A DNA stretch of 64,000 nucleotides from an uncultured Acidobacteriia bacterium (GTDB lineage: Bacteria > Acidobacteriota > Terriglobia > Bryobacterales > Bryobacteraceae), in assembly GCA_903881085.1 (NCBI GenBank), contig CAIRSA010000195.1, positions 1 through 64,000 of the forward strand. The letters run 5' to 3'. The position numbers were made by a program, and so were the translations under genes. The notes beneath the pieces are model-generated. The model was not told where the DNA came from. It searched no databases and saw only the letters and a program-made list of their open reading frames with translations. Shown one piece after another: positions 27,559 to 36,420 of the stretch. Numbering within the stretch: the first letter of the stretch is position 1; every line of letters starts with the position of its first letter.

Positions 27559-28524
27559 ATGCCTGGATTCACTCGCCGCGAATTGCTGATGTCGCTTCCC
27601 CTCGCCAGCGGCGCACTCGCGCAACCCGCGCCGCTTCGCGTGCGATCGCTGAATCACTTCGGCATAGCCGTCGCCGACCCAAAGCGCACCGTGGAGTTCT
27701 ATCAGGGACTATTTGGACTGCCCATTGCCGCCCGCAGTGACGGGAAGACCATCCTGCGCATCGGTGTCGGGCCGCAGTTCCTATCCATCGGCCCACTGAA
27801 GAGCGGCGAATCGCCACGGATCACACACTATTGCATGGGTGTCCAACGCTTCAGTCCCGTCAGCGCGATGTCCGCGCTGACGTCGCACGCAGTAACTACG
27901 GCCAATGTGGCGGTGCGTAAGTCAGGCCGCCAGGACCTTATCTTCCCCGACCCCGATGACTTGGAATGCCAGCTGCAAGATGTGAGCTATTGCGGCGGAA
28001 CCGGTCTGCTCGGCAACGTGTGCGGAGCGCCCGAAGCGTCACCCCGCAAAGGGCTCATCGAATTGCAGGACATAAGTCACCTCACCATCTTCTGTGCCGA
28101 CGCGGCGCGCACCAACAAGTTCTATCAGGACCTGTTCGGCTTCTCGATCCGCTCTTATCAAGGACCCAAGTCTCCAACTCTCGCCATCGGCCCTGCTCTC
28201 CAATTTTTGATGTTCGCCAGCGGCACATCGCTGAAGCCGGGCATCAACCATGCCTGCATGACCATGGAGGCCTTCAAGCCCGATGTCGTCATCAACGCGC
28301 TAGAACGCTTCGGCCTCAAGCCCCGCGAGAAAGCCACAAGCCCCATTGCGCCTCTACGGCACTACATCACCATGCGCATGGAAAACCGCGGCGGAGCAAA
28401 AGAGGGAACTCCAGAGCTCTACTTCACTGACCCCGATGGAATCCTTATGCAGCTGCAGGACACAAGTTACTGCGGAGGCAGTGGCGTTGCCGGTAACGTG
28501 TGTCCCAGCGCCAGGGCCATCTGA
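27559..28524 (+). CDS. Exported protein with two VOC (glyoxalase-fold) domains
   Basis: This is a 321-residue protein. The N-terminus FTRRELLMSLPLASGALAQ is a twin-arginine signal, so it is probably folded, with cofactor, before export. Two tandem VOC domains follow (about 28-160 and 170-315), starting NHFGIAVADPKRTVEFYQGLFGL and SHLTIFCADAARTNKFYQDLFGF. Both end with a matching D(P/L)(D)..QLQD.SYCGGTG motif. VOC proteins bind metals and catalyse ring-opening or isomerisation; the substrate is unknown. It follows the ankyrin gene by 7 bp. Confidence 0.8.
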   Translation: MPGFTRRELLMSLPLASGALAQPAPLRVRSLNHFGIAVADPKRTVEFYQGLFGLPIAARSDGKTILRIGVGPQFLSIGPLKSGESPRITHYCMGVQRFSPVSAMSALTSHAVTTANVAVRKSGRQDLIFPDPDDLECQLQDVSYCGGTGLLGNVCGAPEASPRKGLIELQDISHLTIFCADAARTNKFYQDLFGFSIRSYQGPKSPTLAIGPALQFLMFASGTSLKPGINHACMTMEAFKPDVVINALERFGLKPREKATSPIAPLRHYITMRMENRGGAKEGTPELYFTDPDGILMQLQDTSYCGGSGVAGNVCPSARAI

Positions 28525-28536
28525 ACCCAGGTAACT

Positions 28537-29796
28537 TCAAAGCCCAAGTTTCTTCACTTCACTCTCGAAATCCAGCTTCGAGTTATATCCTTCCTGGTAA
28601 TAACGGACAATCCCATCCTTATCGATCAGCGCAACTTTCGGAATTCCCCCACCGCCGAAACTCTCGAAGGTCTTCTTGGTTGGGTCCAGTAAGCTCAGGA
28701 AGGTATATTTTTCCTTGCTGAAATAGCCCTTGGCGATCTCGGCATTTTCGCTGTAGTTAATGCCCGCCACCACAAGTCCTTTGTCCTTGAATTTGTCGGC
28801 CATCGCCTGGATCTGAGGCATCTCCGCCCGGCACGGCGTGCACCACGTGGCCCAGAAGTTCACGAACACGACCTTGCCCCGCAGATCCTTTAAGGAAACC
28901 TCATGCCCATCTACGTCTTTCAATGCGAACTCCGGTGCCGGCTTGCCCACGATCAACGGACGCGACGGTGAGCTGCTCAACGTGCCCGCGGAGAATGAGG
29001 CGGTTCCTACTGCCGGCATTTTTCCAACAACCGCGATCCGCTGCTGCCACTCCTCTAGAGCCAGAAGACTTTGCGGAATGTCCTTTCCTTTTTTCTGCAG
29101 AAGCCAGAGTGCTGCCCCAGTCACCGGGGGGCGCATCGGCATTCTTACAGGCGGGCCCGGATTCGCCAGTCGCCTAGTCAATTTTTTGCTTTCGGAGTTG
29201 GATCCGTACATGAGACTTGAGCCTGGCGACGCCATCGATGTCGTGCTGCCTGTTAGCTCCGTCTTCTGCCAATCCTCAAACTGTTTCACCGCGTCTGCGC
29301 GGTCCAAGCCATCTGCCACGGCCTTCTTCAACAAATCCCTCGCCTTAGTCAGATCCTCATACACCTTCTGCTGCTGGCCCACGGCCGCGTTGATCCATCT
29401 TAGATCGCCGGTAGCCGTTCCATCCTCAAAAACAGCAGCAATCAAACGCAGATTATCGCACCGGCCTGCTGTCAGCGGAGTGGCAGTCTGTGTCTTCCCC
29501 ATATTCGGAGGCGGCGCAGGAACCTTGACCGTCGTTTCCTGGCCGGGCGCCAATGACTTTGCGTCAACGCTAAGCCCTTGGTTGCTCCAACTCCATTTCG
29601 AGACGAACGATTCGCCACTGCTGTCATCGCAGCCCACAACCCACGCCGACGCCCCGGCGCTGTATGTATTGCGGATATGGATCGTTGGCACGTCCTTATC
29701 CATGGTTTGGGTTACCGTAAGGTCCCGCGTATAGGTTGTCTCTGGCTGAGCGAATAGACAAGCACAACCAAGGTAAGTCCAAACGGCACGTCGCAT
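28537..29796 (-). CDS. TlpA-like thioredoxin-fold exported protein
   Basis: This is a 419-residue protein. A short signal peptide (to about residue 16) is followed by a poorly recognisable N-terminal region with a DLLKKAVADGL helix segment. A C-terminal redoxin domain (about 277-419) has the active site W-C319-T-P-C322 in FVNFWATWCTPCRAEMPQ and the cis-Pro loop GGGGIPKVALID. It should act as a periplasmic thiol-disulfide reductant. GGAGG lies 8 nt before the ATG. The stop is 12 bp from that of the convergent VOC gene. Confidence 0.82.
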   Translation of the reverse strand: MRRAVWTYLGCACLFAQPETTYTRDLTVTQTMDKDVPTIHIRNTYSAGASAWVVGCDDSSGESFVSKWSWSNQGLSVDAKSLAPGQETTVKVPAPPPNMGKTQTATPLTAGRCDNLRLIAAVFEDGTATGDLRWINAAVGQQQKVYEDLTKARDLLKKAVADGLDRADAVKQFEDWQKTELTGSTTSMASPGSSLMYGSNSESKKLTRRLANPGPPVRMPMRPPVTGAALWLLQKKGKDIPQSLLALEEWQQRIAVVGKMPAVGTASFSAGTLSSSPSRPLIVGKPAPEFALKDVDGHEVSLKDLRGKVVFVNFWATWCTPCRAEMPQIQAMADKFKDKGLVVAGINYSENAEIAKGYFSKEKYTFLSLLDPTKKTFESFGGGGIPKVALIDKDGIVRYYQEGYNSKLDFESEVKKLGL

Positions 29797-29869
29797 TGAT
29801 GTAGTCCTCCAATATCTTCAGATAGTATACTCCGTCCACTTTCTTCCTGGGCGCGCTAGACTGTCTATC

Positions 29870-31060
29870 ATGAGCCTTTGGGTATCGGCACTCGTTTTGA
29901 TCGGCGCTGCAATGGCGCAAACCGATCCCCGCCTCAGTGCGCTGCACGCAACGCTGGTAGACCTTCGCGCGCAGACAAAGCTATCCAACGATAACCGCGG
30001 CGACAGTCCGGAACTTACGATCGCCAAGCACCAGTTACGGGCCTGGATCGAATCGCAACTCGGCTCCATTGCGAAGGAAGGTGACGAGCAGGAAGTCTCC
30101 CAACGAATGAACGAGGAATTACGAAAGGTAAGTTTGGAACTCGCGGATGACAATGAGAATGGTTTGGGCTCCCTCGGGCCTACCACACTGAAATGGGATT
30201 CTGAGTTGTTGATCCTAACCACCCGCGTCGGAATCCTCTGTGGCCAGGATGCGTCGGCCTACGCTTATCGAAAGGTGGATGGTAAGTGGCGTCGCATCTG
30301 GGACTCGGAGCAGTACGACTACGGCCACGATCAACCCCAGCGCCTCGCGGCAGTGCATGTGCTGCAATCGCATGAAGGTGGTAACAAAATCGGACCAGTC
30401 TACATCATGACACTCGGGAATAAGTCCGGGTGCAGTTCAGCCTGGCACCCCGTTTATTACCGCATTTGGCGAGTGGATTCGGTTGGCCCAAAGCTCTTGC
30501 TGGAACGATCGGAAATGGCTTGGCGAAGGACTGAAACCTTCCTCGTCGGAAGTATTGCACAGGGCACTGACGGCGTCGTGGACGCTCTGATTGAATTCAC
30601 GGAAAAAAGCGTCGACAACGGGGTTCACAACCGGGAGGCGATCCGGCACTTCAAAATCGAGGGCGATCGGGTCAAACGAGTAGGCCCGGTAGCACTCAGC
30701 CCGAGGGATTTCGTCGATGAATGGCTGACCCGTCCATGGAGTGAAAGCGCGAATTGGTCATACTCCGCTTCTCTGCGCGCCAGCCACCAACGGATTCATT
30801 CTGATTACGTCGCAGGGTATTTCATCTCGCCGACCATGCACTGTGAAACTCCGGATTTATGGCAAGTGGACTTCGAGAACATCGACGAAAAGCAGCCCCA
30901 GGATTCCAATGCGAATGTCTATTTCCTGATCCGCTGGACGCCTCCTTACCGCTTCACTATGATGAATGTAAGTAATAAGACATGGCCAAAATGCAATCAG
31001 CCGGATGAAGAAGCAGACGCTTGGCGAACCCTTTTCTCAACGCAAGATTGGCGCAACTAA
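29870..31060 (+). CDS. Exported protein of unknown family
   Basis: The 396 residues begin with a signal peptide (MSLWVSALVLIGAAMAQ). I do not recognise the family. Visible features are an N-terminal helical stretch (about 20-100), a middle with many Trp and Tyr and a GKWRRIWDSEQYDYG segment, two Cys (about 119 and 183), and a basic-aromatic C-terminal section. It is less GC-rich by eye than the genes to its left. It is divergent from the TlpA-like gene (73-bp gap) and convergent with fic. Confidence 0.7.
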   Translation: MSLWVSALVLIGAAMAQTDPRLSALHATLVDLRAQTKLSNDNRGDSPELTIAKHQLRAWIESQLGSIAKEGDEQEVSQRMNEELRKVSLELADDNENGLGSLGPTTLKWDSELLILTTRVGILCGQDASAYAYRKVDGKWRRIWDSEQYDYGHDQPQRLAAVHVLQSHEGGNKIGPVYIMTLGNKSGCSSAWHPVYYRIWRVDSVGPKLLLERSEMAWRRTETFLVGSIAQGTDGVVDALIEFTEKSVDNGVHNREAIRHFKIEGDRVKRVGPVALSPRDFVDEWLTRPWSESANWSYSASLRASHQRIHSDYVAGYFISPTMHCETPDLWQVDFENIDEKQPQDSNANVYFLIRWTPPYRFTMMNVSNKTWPKCNQPDEEADAWRTLFSTQDWRN

Positions 31061-31108
31061 CTGATCCCTTGAGCCGGGAGTCTCTGAAAGCCACTCACTC
31101 CAAGCCCC

Positions 31109-31852
31109 TCACCGCTCACCGGTCTCCCGTCGGCGCAGTCGGTGTTCCTCATAACGGGCCTTCAACTCGGAAGCGGAAACATTACCTAACACCGTATTCT
31201 CGTCCGCGGACACATTCGCGCGGCCGTCGAGACCATGCGTACCAGTAATGTTCCCCTCCATTTGTTCTACGCCAATAGGCTCGCGCATGAAAGGCTTCAG
31301 ATAAGCATCCAAATGGCCCTTGCCTGGGTGATCAATCTCCTCACTAAGTGCCGCGAGATAGGCGCTTTTGCTAGTCGCCGCCCAATGAATGCTAATGCCT
31401 GCGCGTTCTGCCAATTCGGCATGAACAACCATGATTGTTCGCCCATTACCATCAAGAAAAGGATGGCCATAGGCTAGGTATCCCATGACCTCGCCCGGTT
31501 GATTGGCCATGACTGCTTTGTTCGAGCCAATTTTCAAAGCGTAGTCGACCGCTGCTTCGGCATCCTTTGGATGTGCAAACAGCACACTGCCTTTGCTGAC
31601 GGCGATATCTGGCGCTGTCTGCAATCGATTCTGGCCTGCCCATGGGTAAAGATCTCGGAAAAGCAATTTATGGGTGTGCAGAACGTCGTGATAGCGAATG
31701 TTGGGTATTGCCGATAAATAGCGGAATGCTTCAGAAATACCAGCGATGAAGCAGCTGTGCTCCAGGTGTCGAACAATGTCTGGATCTTTCTCTCCGAACG
31801 CATTTCGAAGGTACCCGCGCGTATCAAAATCGTGGAATGGATCGAATTTCAT
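31109..31852 (-). CDS. fic: Fic-domain toxin (AMPylating type)
   Basis: This is a 247-residue protein. The core motif H130-PFLDGNG-R138 matches HPFx(D/E)GN(G/K)R with all catalytic residues, so transfer of AMP from ATP to a target hydroxyl is expected. The N-terminal half has the Fic helices (HDVLHTHKLLFRDLYPWAGQNR). The ~60 C-terminal residues are polar and charged. No (S/T)xxxE(G/N) inhibitory motif is found in the protein, so inhibition should come from a partner. The gene overlaps the upstream small gene by 4 bp (31849-31852), the usual layout of a Fic toxin with its antitoxin. Confidence 0.9.
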   Translation of the reverse strand: MKFDPFHDFDTRGYLRNAFGEKDPDIVRHLEHSCFIAGISEAFRYLSAIPNIRYHDVLHTHKLLFRDLYPWAGQNRLQTAPDIAVSKGSVLFAHPKDAEAAVDYALKIGSNKAVMANQPGEVMGYLAYGHPFLDGNGRTIMVVHAELAERAGISIHWAATSKSAYLAALSEEIDHPGKGHLDAYLKPFMREPIGVEQMEGNITGTHGLDGRANVSADENTVLGNVSASELKARYEEHRLRRRETGER

Positions 31853-32103
31853 TGCCTGGTTTCGCGCAGATAGCGCACTTGCAGGTCAAGTGCGGCTGGC
31901 CGGCTTATGTGGCCTGCTCGTTGCAGAGCGATCAAAAGCAATTCGATGCCGTCCAGTTCGACGTCGTCGCCTGCCAACCGTGTGGCATGATGCGCCCAAT
32001 CATCGCCTGCTGTCGGCGCATAGCCCACACCATGCTGTTTCGCCAACTCCAGAATTACTGTAGCGATTTCCCGGCCACTAAGCTCCCTATTTTGTGAATC
32101 CAT
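31849..32103 (-). CDS. Putative antitoxin of the Fic toxin
   Basis: This is an 84-residue acidic protein translated just ahead of fic with an overlapping ATGA. AAGGA a few nt upstream of the ATG is a good ribosome site. I do not recognise the family. The helix ELSGREIATVILELAKQHG lacks a clean (S/T)xxxE(G/N): both SQNRE and TVILE are followed by Leu. The C-terminal half contains DVELDGIELLLIALQRAGHISRPAALDLQVRYL. Position and size strongly suggest the cognate antitoxin, but of a type different from VbhA or YhfG. Confidence 0.65.
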   Translation of the reverse strand: MDSQNRELSGREIATVILELAKQHGVGYAPTAGDDWAHHATRLAGDDVELDGIELLLIALQRAGHISRPAALDLQVRYLRETRQ

Positions 32104-32425
32104 AGTTCCTTAACCGCCATAGCCATCGGCTAGCGCCCCGGAAGTAACTCCCCAATTTGCTGTCTGTTCCAGTTTTTGCTGATCGGGTGAAGCTTCAAAT
32201 CACATTCTAAACTCAATTTTATCATGTACCATGGGCTCATCAGTCGATGCCTTTACCTGATTTGACAATGCGAACAATTCGTCCTTACATCGTCTAAGGA
32301 TACCTCCGAATTTCCCTTTCCATGCATGCGGAACTTCTACCAAAGCACGCAGTTCAGGCCGGCCCGCGCTGCCCCCGCGCGGGCCACCTCCTGCTGTGCG
32401 ACAATAACCCTCAGGTCTCACCCGT
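32104..32425. other. Intergenic region with hairpin
   Basis: This gap between divergent genes contains a perfect 9-bp hairpin GGCCCGCGC/GCGCGGGCC (32361-32385, 7-nt loop). Its neighbourhood (about 32306-32385) resembles 33849-33940 (shared CATGC, ACCRAAGCACG, GGCCGG and CGCGGGCC blocks). The 73-residue minus-strand frame here has no protein-like features. The promoters of the antitoxin-fic unit and of the propeller gene must lie here but I cannot place them. Confidence 0.4.
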
Positions 32426-33739
32426 TTGAAGCCCTATCTGTCAAGACGCGAATGGTTGGCGGTATGCGGTAGCGCAATCCCGTCCATGCCGGTGCTCGCC
32501 GCCGCGCAGAGTTCGGAATATCCTCAGCGAAGCCTGGATGTTTCCAAGCTCTTCGACGCCGCAGCCGGAATAAAAGTAAATCAAATCACGAACTCTCCAT
32601 TTGGCAATCAGCTATCTTACTACGATATCCCGTGTTACTCTTCGCCCGCCGGTCGCTTGTTCTACAACACCATCGTAAGTATCCCTGAAGGGAAAAAGGG
32701 CAAGAAGAATAAGCCAGGCAAGGGGTCCGGCCAGCGCGATAGCGCCATCTGGGGCGTTGTCTCCAGTCGCCTCGACGGAGCGGATGCCCGCCTGCTTGTG
32801 ACTCGCACTCCCGCTACTACTTCCACGGTCCGCGCGGATATGAGCCATGACGGGAAATTGGTGACTTACACCCGCAGCAACGCCGACGGCGAAGGCTGGG
32901 ATCTCTACGGCTTTCGCGTTGGTGCTGGCCGCGCCATCGAAGAGACCCGAATAACGCATTTGAATACGCCTCTTGGATCTACAAACAAGGTGAAGACCTC
33001 GCCTCCCACGTGGGATGCACGAAGCGGAAAATACCTGTGCGTGTTTTCCATCGATCAGAAGGTTTATCTCGTGCATGACGACGGTACCTCGCCTGCCGGC
33101 GGCAGAGTCCCATATGCCGCACCACTTACCGATCTCGCCGATTTCCCATCGCGTAAGGAAGAAGATCCCTCCTTCCATCGTATCCGCCTCAATCCGGTGT
33201 TTCCGCACTTGCTTTATTACCGGCGGAACGGAGTGAAGGACAACTGGGTAATTGATCTTTCGCAAGCGCGACCCGTCAGCCGGCGCATTACTGACTACGC
33301 GGCCTCAATCCATGCCACCTGGAGCGCCGATGGAAGTATCCTGGCAGGAGCCATGAACGGGACGTGGGTGGAATGGGCCGTATCTGACAATACAGGTCAG
33401 CTTCTGGAATCTTTCGCACAGCGCGAGGCTGGCCCGTTTGGCCATAACAACCGGCCCGGAGTCTTCTACGGTTGCTACTCGGACGACGGCAAACGACTGG
33501 CGATAGCGACCCGTTATGACCAGGAGCCCGGTGGCAGCCTGTGGTTGTTGGACCGCCAAACCGGTAAGACCGCCTATCTCTGCAGAGCGCGCTACTTCGG
33601 GCCAGTCACCGCAGGCCAACCGCGCATGCGCTTCGTGGATGATGACCGTGCCCTCGTTTTCAGCTCCGACAATAGTGCCGGCATGGACGACTCCCTTCCT
33701 CCGCAAATATTTGTAGTCCGGCCATTGCCGCATCTCTGA
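32426..33739 (+). CDS. Tat-exported beta-propeller protein (WD40/PD40-like)
   Basis: This is a 437-residue protein with a TTG start giving MKPYLSRREWLAV, a twin-arginine-type leader, and cleavage near AAA. The mature part is built of WD40/PD40-type blades (e.g. ADMSHDGKLVTYTRSNADGEGWDLYGFRV, ATWSADGSILAGAMNGTWVEWAV, YSDDGKRLAIATRYD). The fold recalls oligogalacturonide lyase and TolB propellers, but no lyase site is evident. The role is unknown. Confidence 0.7.
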   Translation: MKPYLSRREWLAVCGSAIPSMPVLAAAQSSEYPQRSLDVSKLFDAAAGIKVNQITNSPFGNQLSYYDIPCYSSPAGRLFYNTIVSIPEGKKGKKNKPGKGSGQRDSAIWGVVSSRLDGADARLLVTRTPATTSTVRADMSHDGKLVTYTRSNADGEGWDLYGFRVGAGRAIEETRITHLNTPLGSTNKVKTSPPTWDARSGKYLCVFSIDQKVYLVHDDGTSPAGGRVPYAAPLTDLADFPSRKEEDPSFHRIRLNPVFPHLLYYRRNGVKDNWVIDLSQARPVSRRITDYAASIHATWSADGSILAGAMNGTWVEWAVSDNTGQLLESFAQREAGPFGHNNRPGVFYGCYSDDGKRLAIATRYDQEPGGSLWLLDRQTGKTAYLCRARYFGPVTAGQPRMRFVDDDRALVFSSDNSAGMDDSLPPQIFVVRPLPHL

Positions 33740-34288
33740 TTGCCTCGCCCGCTCTCCGGTTTCATTTCTTCAGCCCACCCTTCAAGATCGTCACAAAGAA
33801 TTCTTTTTTATTTTTCCCAGCCAATCAGTAACTTACAATATTCTCCCGGAATTTTCCCTTGCCACGCATGCCACACTATTACCGAAGCACGTGGGTCCGG
33901 CCGGACCGCTTCCGCTGCATTACGATGTCCCCGCGGGCCAGGCATTATCTATTGGTCCTTACAGATTGCCGCAGACTTATATCAAGGCAGTCAAAGAGGG
34001 GGCACGAGACTAGTCTCGCGCAAAAGAGCGGCCTAGTAACAGTTATTTGAAAATCAGAGAGGTTGGCGGTCGAAAGTCTATCGCTACATGGCCCCGGATT
34101 ATTACAGGGCAAACCAATTCGAATAGAACCTCTTGAGACCTCTCTGCCTGACTGCGAACGATTCTACATCATCGGGCCCGCGAGCAATAAAAACTCGTGG
34201 GTCGCGGCGTACCCATTTTAAAAACGTTTTATGACACATACCGCTAACGATGAAATGTCGTACGCTGGAAACAACAGAGGTCTCTACC
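33740..34288. other. Intergenic region upstream of the TonB receptor remnant
   Basis: No gene is supported. The stretch 33849-33940 is a diverged copy of 32306-32385. CGAGACTAGTCTCG (34005-34018) is a perfect 14-bp palindrome. The rest is AT-richer sequence with no clear signal. Confidence 0.4.
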
Positions 34289-34935
34289 ATGAATTTCATC
34301 CGATCCGCAGCCTTGGCGTGCCTCGTCGCCCTACCAGGCTTGGCCCAGGAGTTCCGCGGCACCATCAGCGGCCCCGTCATCGACTCCACCGGCGCAAACA
34401 TCCCTGGCCGTCACCGATGAGATGCCCTTCGGCAAGGGCCGCCAGTTCGCCGTGCAGTCCCGCTGGCTCGACGCAGTGGTTGGCGGCTGGCTCGTCAACG
34501 GCATCTATACGCTGCAAACCGGTCAGTCCCTCACCTGGATGGGAACAAGCTCAACCACCATCGGCGACCTGATTTACAACGGCGATAAGTTGAACTTCAA
34601 TCCGCGCGAGACCAACGGCTTGGCCTTCAACACCTCGGCCTTCGACACTAAGACAGCAAATCAATTCGCCTATCGCATCCGCACTTACTCCACGACGTTC
34701 TCGAGCCTGCGTGGCGACGGCACCAACGAACTCAACGCATCCATGTTAAAACGCTTTGACCTCCGCCCCGAAAGGCAAGACCTACTTACAACTAAGGTTC
34801 GAGTTCCTCAACTTCCTCAATCACCCGACGTTCTCATTCGCGAACCTGGCCCCAACCAACTCAGCCCTCGGCCTGATCACGTCGCAAAGCAAGCGCTCGC
34901 GAGCCATCCAACTCGCCGCCCGCTTCGTCTTTTAA
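34289..34935 (+). pseudogene. Decayed Oar-like TonB-dependent receptor (internal deletion and frameshifts)
   Basis: The ATG at 34289 opens a normal receptor N-terminus: signal peptide MNFIRSAALACLVALPGLAQ and the start of a carboxypeptidase-like domain (FRGTISGPVIDSTGANIPG). The frame then breaks near 34408, where sequence from the C-terminal barrel begins directly (PFGKGRQFAVQS..VVGGWLVNGIYTLQTGQSLTW). About 34780 the frame shifts again, and the other frame gives the expected receptor end (LQLRFEFLNFLNHPTFSF ... IQLAARFVF, TAA at 34933-34935). Compared with the ~1150-residue receptors at 38.8 and 42.3 kb, roughly four fifths of the gene is missing. Confidence 0.85.
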
Positions 34936-34970
34936 GAGTAAGCATTCATCAAATACTATAGAATCGGTGT

Positions 34971-36359
34971 ATGCTCAGACCAAAGGACCTACTCGCTTCG
35001 CAGCGCGTAGATCAGGTTGTCGATATCTCATTAGAGACGGCGCGGAAGTTCTCCAAGTCTGGAGTCCGTATGGTACAAAGCGGTAGCGCGGCAGCGCTAA
35101 GCCAAATTGGCAGGATGAAATCCGCCATGGGCGAGGATTACCAACGAATCTTCGCTGAGAATCCATTTGTGCTGGACGCCCTCGATCACACTCCGTTGCT
35201 CCTTGGAGACAAGGATATGCTCTCGACGGCCTTCAATGTTCCGTGGACCACAGCCACCCTCTGGTCTGCTGCAACTGGCGCTGCAATTCACTACCAACAT
35301 CCATTGGGTAAAGCCCTGGGTGGTCTATTCCATTATGGGCCCGGCCACGCTGCCAAGTATGCGGCAGTGAACCAATTCATGGACTCCGTAGCCGGGGCGG
35401 GACATCGATTGAAGTTTGGCCATTCTTTCGATTTCGTTCCAGAAGTATACGAGCAATTTGGCGCGGAAGGGGTTCAGGGCTTCTTTCTTCACTGGCTTCA
35501 AGACTTCACAACCGTCCAAGGTGTTCCAGTCTTCAGCAATTCTTGGGACTTGAAGAATAGTCTACACATTCACGGAATGTCAGCAAAAGCTGCCACAGGG
35601 CTTCTTACCGTGAGTGCTGCGAATCTTGTGGCGGGACTCATGCTGGCGAAGTCGATACACAGCCTTTGGACTACAATGGAGCGAGAAAAGCGAATAAGGA
35701 AATTGCTCAAAACTGCGCAATCGGGGATCGAGCATTCTGACTATTCTGCAGCGATTGAAAGCTACAAAGCTGCTTTAGACTTGGAGCGTTCACCAACGAC
35801 GATGCTGGCGCTTGCCCAGGTCTATTTACTGAAGACATCAACTCGACCCTACGCCCATCGTGCTTTTACAGATGTGGTTGAGATGCTAGGCACAGACCCT
35901 TCCCGAACTGTTCCCTATCATGGAGCGCAAATCAGTTTAAGGGGAGTCGCCGGGCTCCAAGCCCTCGCCACTTCCGATGTGATTGGAGATCGATATCCTC
36001 AGTATTGGCAGGAACGGGTGGAATCATTAGTAAATGCGACGGTTCATTCCTTTGCGTCCACGGCGAATATCCTTAGCCAGGATGGCCGGCTCGCCATCGA
36101 AAACCCATTTGCGTCCCCTCCTCTTTTCTCTGCTGCCATCAATCGATGTCTAGCCGCGCAAGTTGCTTGTCAGTACCCATTCCTTGACGACCGGCATCGG
36201 GTTGTCCAATCACATTTGGGGGCGGCAATCAGCTTGATCGGTCGCATTGCACAAAGCGACGAACCCCTCCTCCGTCCCGCGGCCAACAATGTACGGGAGA
36301 TCTGGTGCCGAACACTATTGCCAAAAGAAGAAGCCGAGACTTTGCTCGCAACTGCCTAG
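34971..36359 (+). CDS. Unrecognised 462-residue protein with a possible membrane helix and TPR-like region
   Basis: I do not recognise this family. Residues 115-185 are rich in His and aromatics (HYGPGHAAKY, GAGHRLKFGHSFDFVPEVYEQFG, HWLQDFTTVQGVPVFS). A hydrophobic stretch at about 205-232 (KAATGLLTVSAANLVAGLMLAKS) may be a membrane helix. A TPR-like pair of helices follows (about 240-300, SDYSAAIESYKAALDLERSPTTMLALAQVYL). The rest is helical. It is less GC-rich by eye than the flanking sulfatase and receptor genes. It starts 35 bp behind the receptor remnant and ends 58 bp before the toxin-antitoxin pair. Confidence 0.7.
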   Translation: MLRPKDLLASQRVDQVVDISLETARKFSKSGVRMVQSGSAAALSQIGRMKSAMGEDYQRIFAENPFVLDALDHTPLLLGDKDMLSTAFNVPWTTATLWSAATGAAIHYQHPLGKALGGLFHYGPGHAAKYAAVNQFMDSVAGAGHRLKFGHSFDFVPEVYEQFGAEGVQGFFLHWLQDFTTVQGVPVFSNSWDLKNSLHIHGMSAKAATGLLTVSAANLVAGLMLAKSIHSLWTTMEREKRIRKLLKTAQSGIEHSDYSAAIESYKAALDLERSPTTMLALAQVYLLKTSTRPYAHRAFTDVVEMLGTDPSRTVPYHGAQISLRGVAGLQALATSDVIGDRYPQYWQERVESLVNATVHSFASTANILSQDGRLAIENPFASPPLFSAAINRCLAAQVACQYPFLDDRHRVVQSHLGAAISLIGRIAQSDEPLLRPAANNVREIWCRTLLPKEEAETLLATA

Positions 36360-36393
36360 TCTTCGAGTATTCGGTTTGATCTGTCTGGGATCA

Positions 36394-36420
36394 TATGATA
36401 CCGTAATCGGTAGAGGCATG
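36394..36420 (+). promoter_or_regulatory. Candidate promoter of the mqsRA-like pair
   Basis: A -10-like TATGAT (36394-36399) lies about 20 bp before the ATG at 36418, so the transcript would be almost leaderless. AGAGG (36412-36416) sits too close to the ATG to be an ideal ribosome site. MqsA-type antitoxins bind such promoters, but no clear dyad is visible. Confidence 0.3.

Noticed and set aside
32200..32421. 73-residue minus-strand frame upstream of the antitoxin
   Set aside because: It is Gly/Arg-rich translation of the GC hairpin with no ribosome site.
34102..34401. 99-residue minus-strand frame over the receptor remnant
   Set aside because: It is antisense to a recognisable receptor signal peptide and has no family resemblance.
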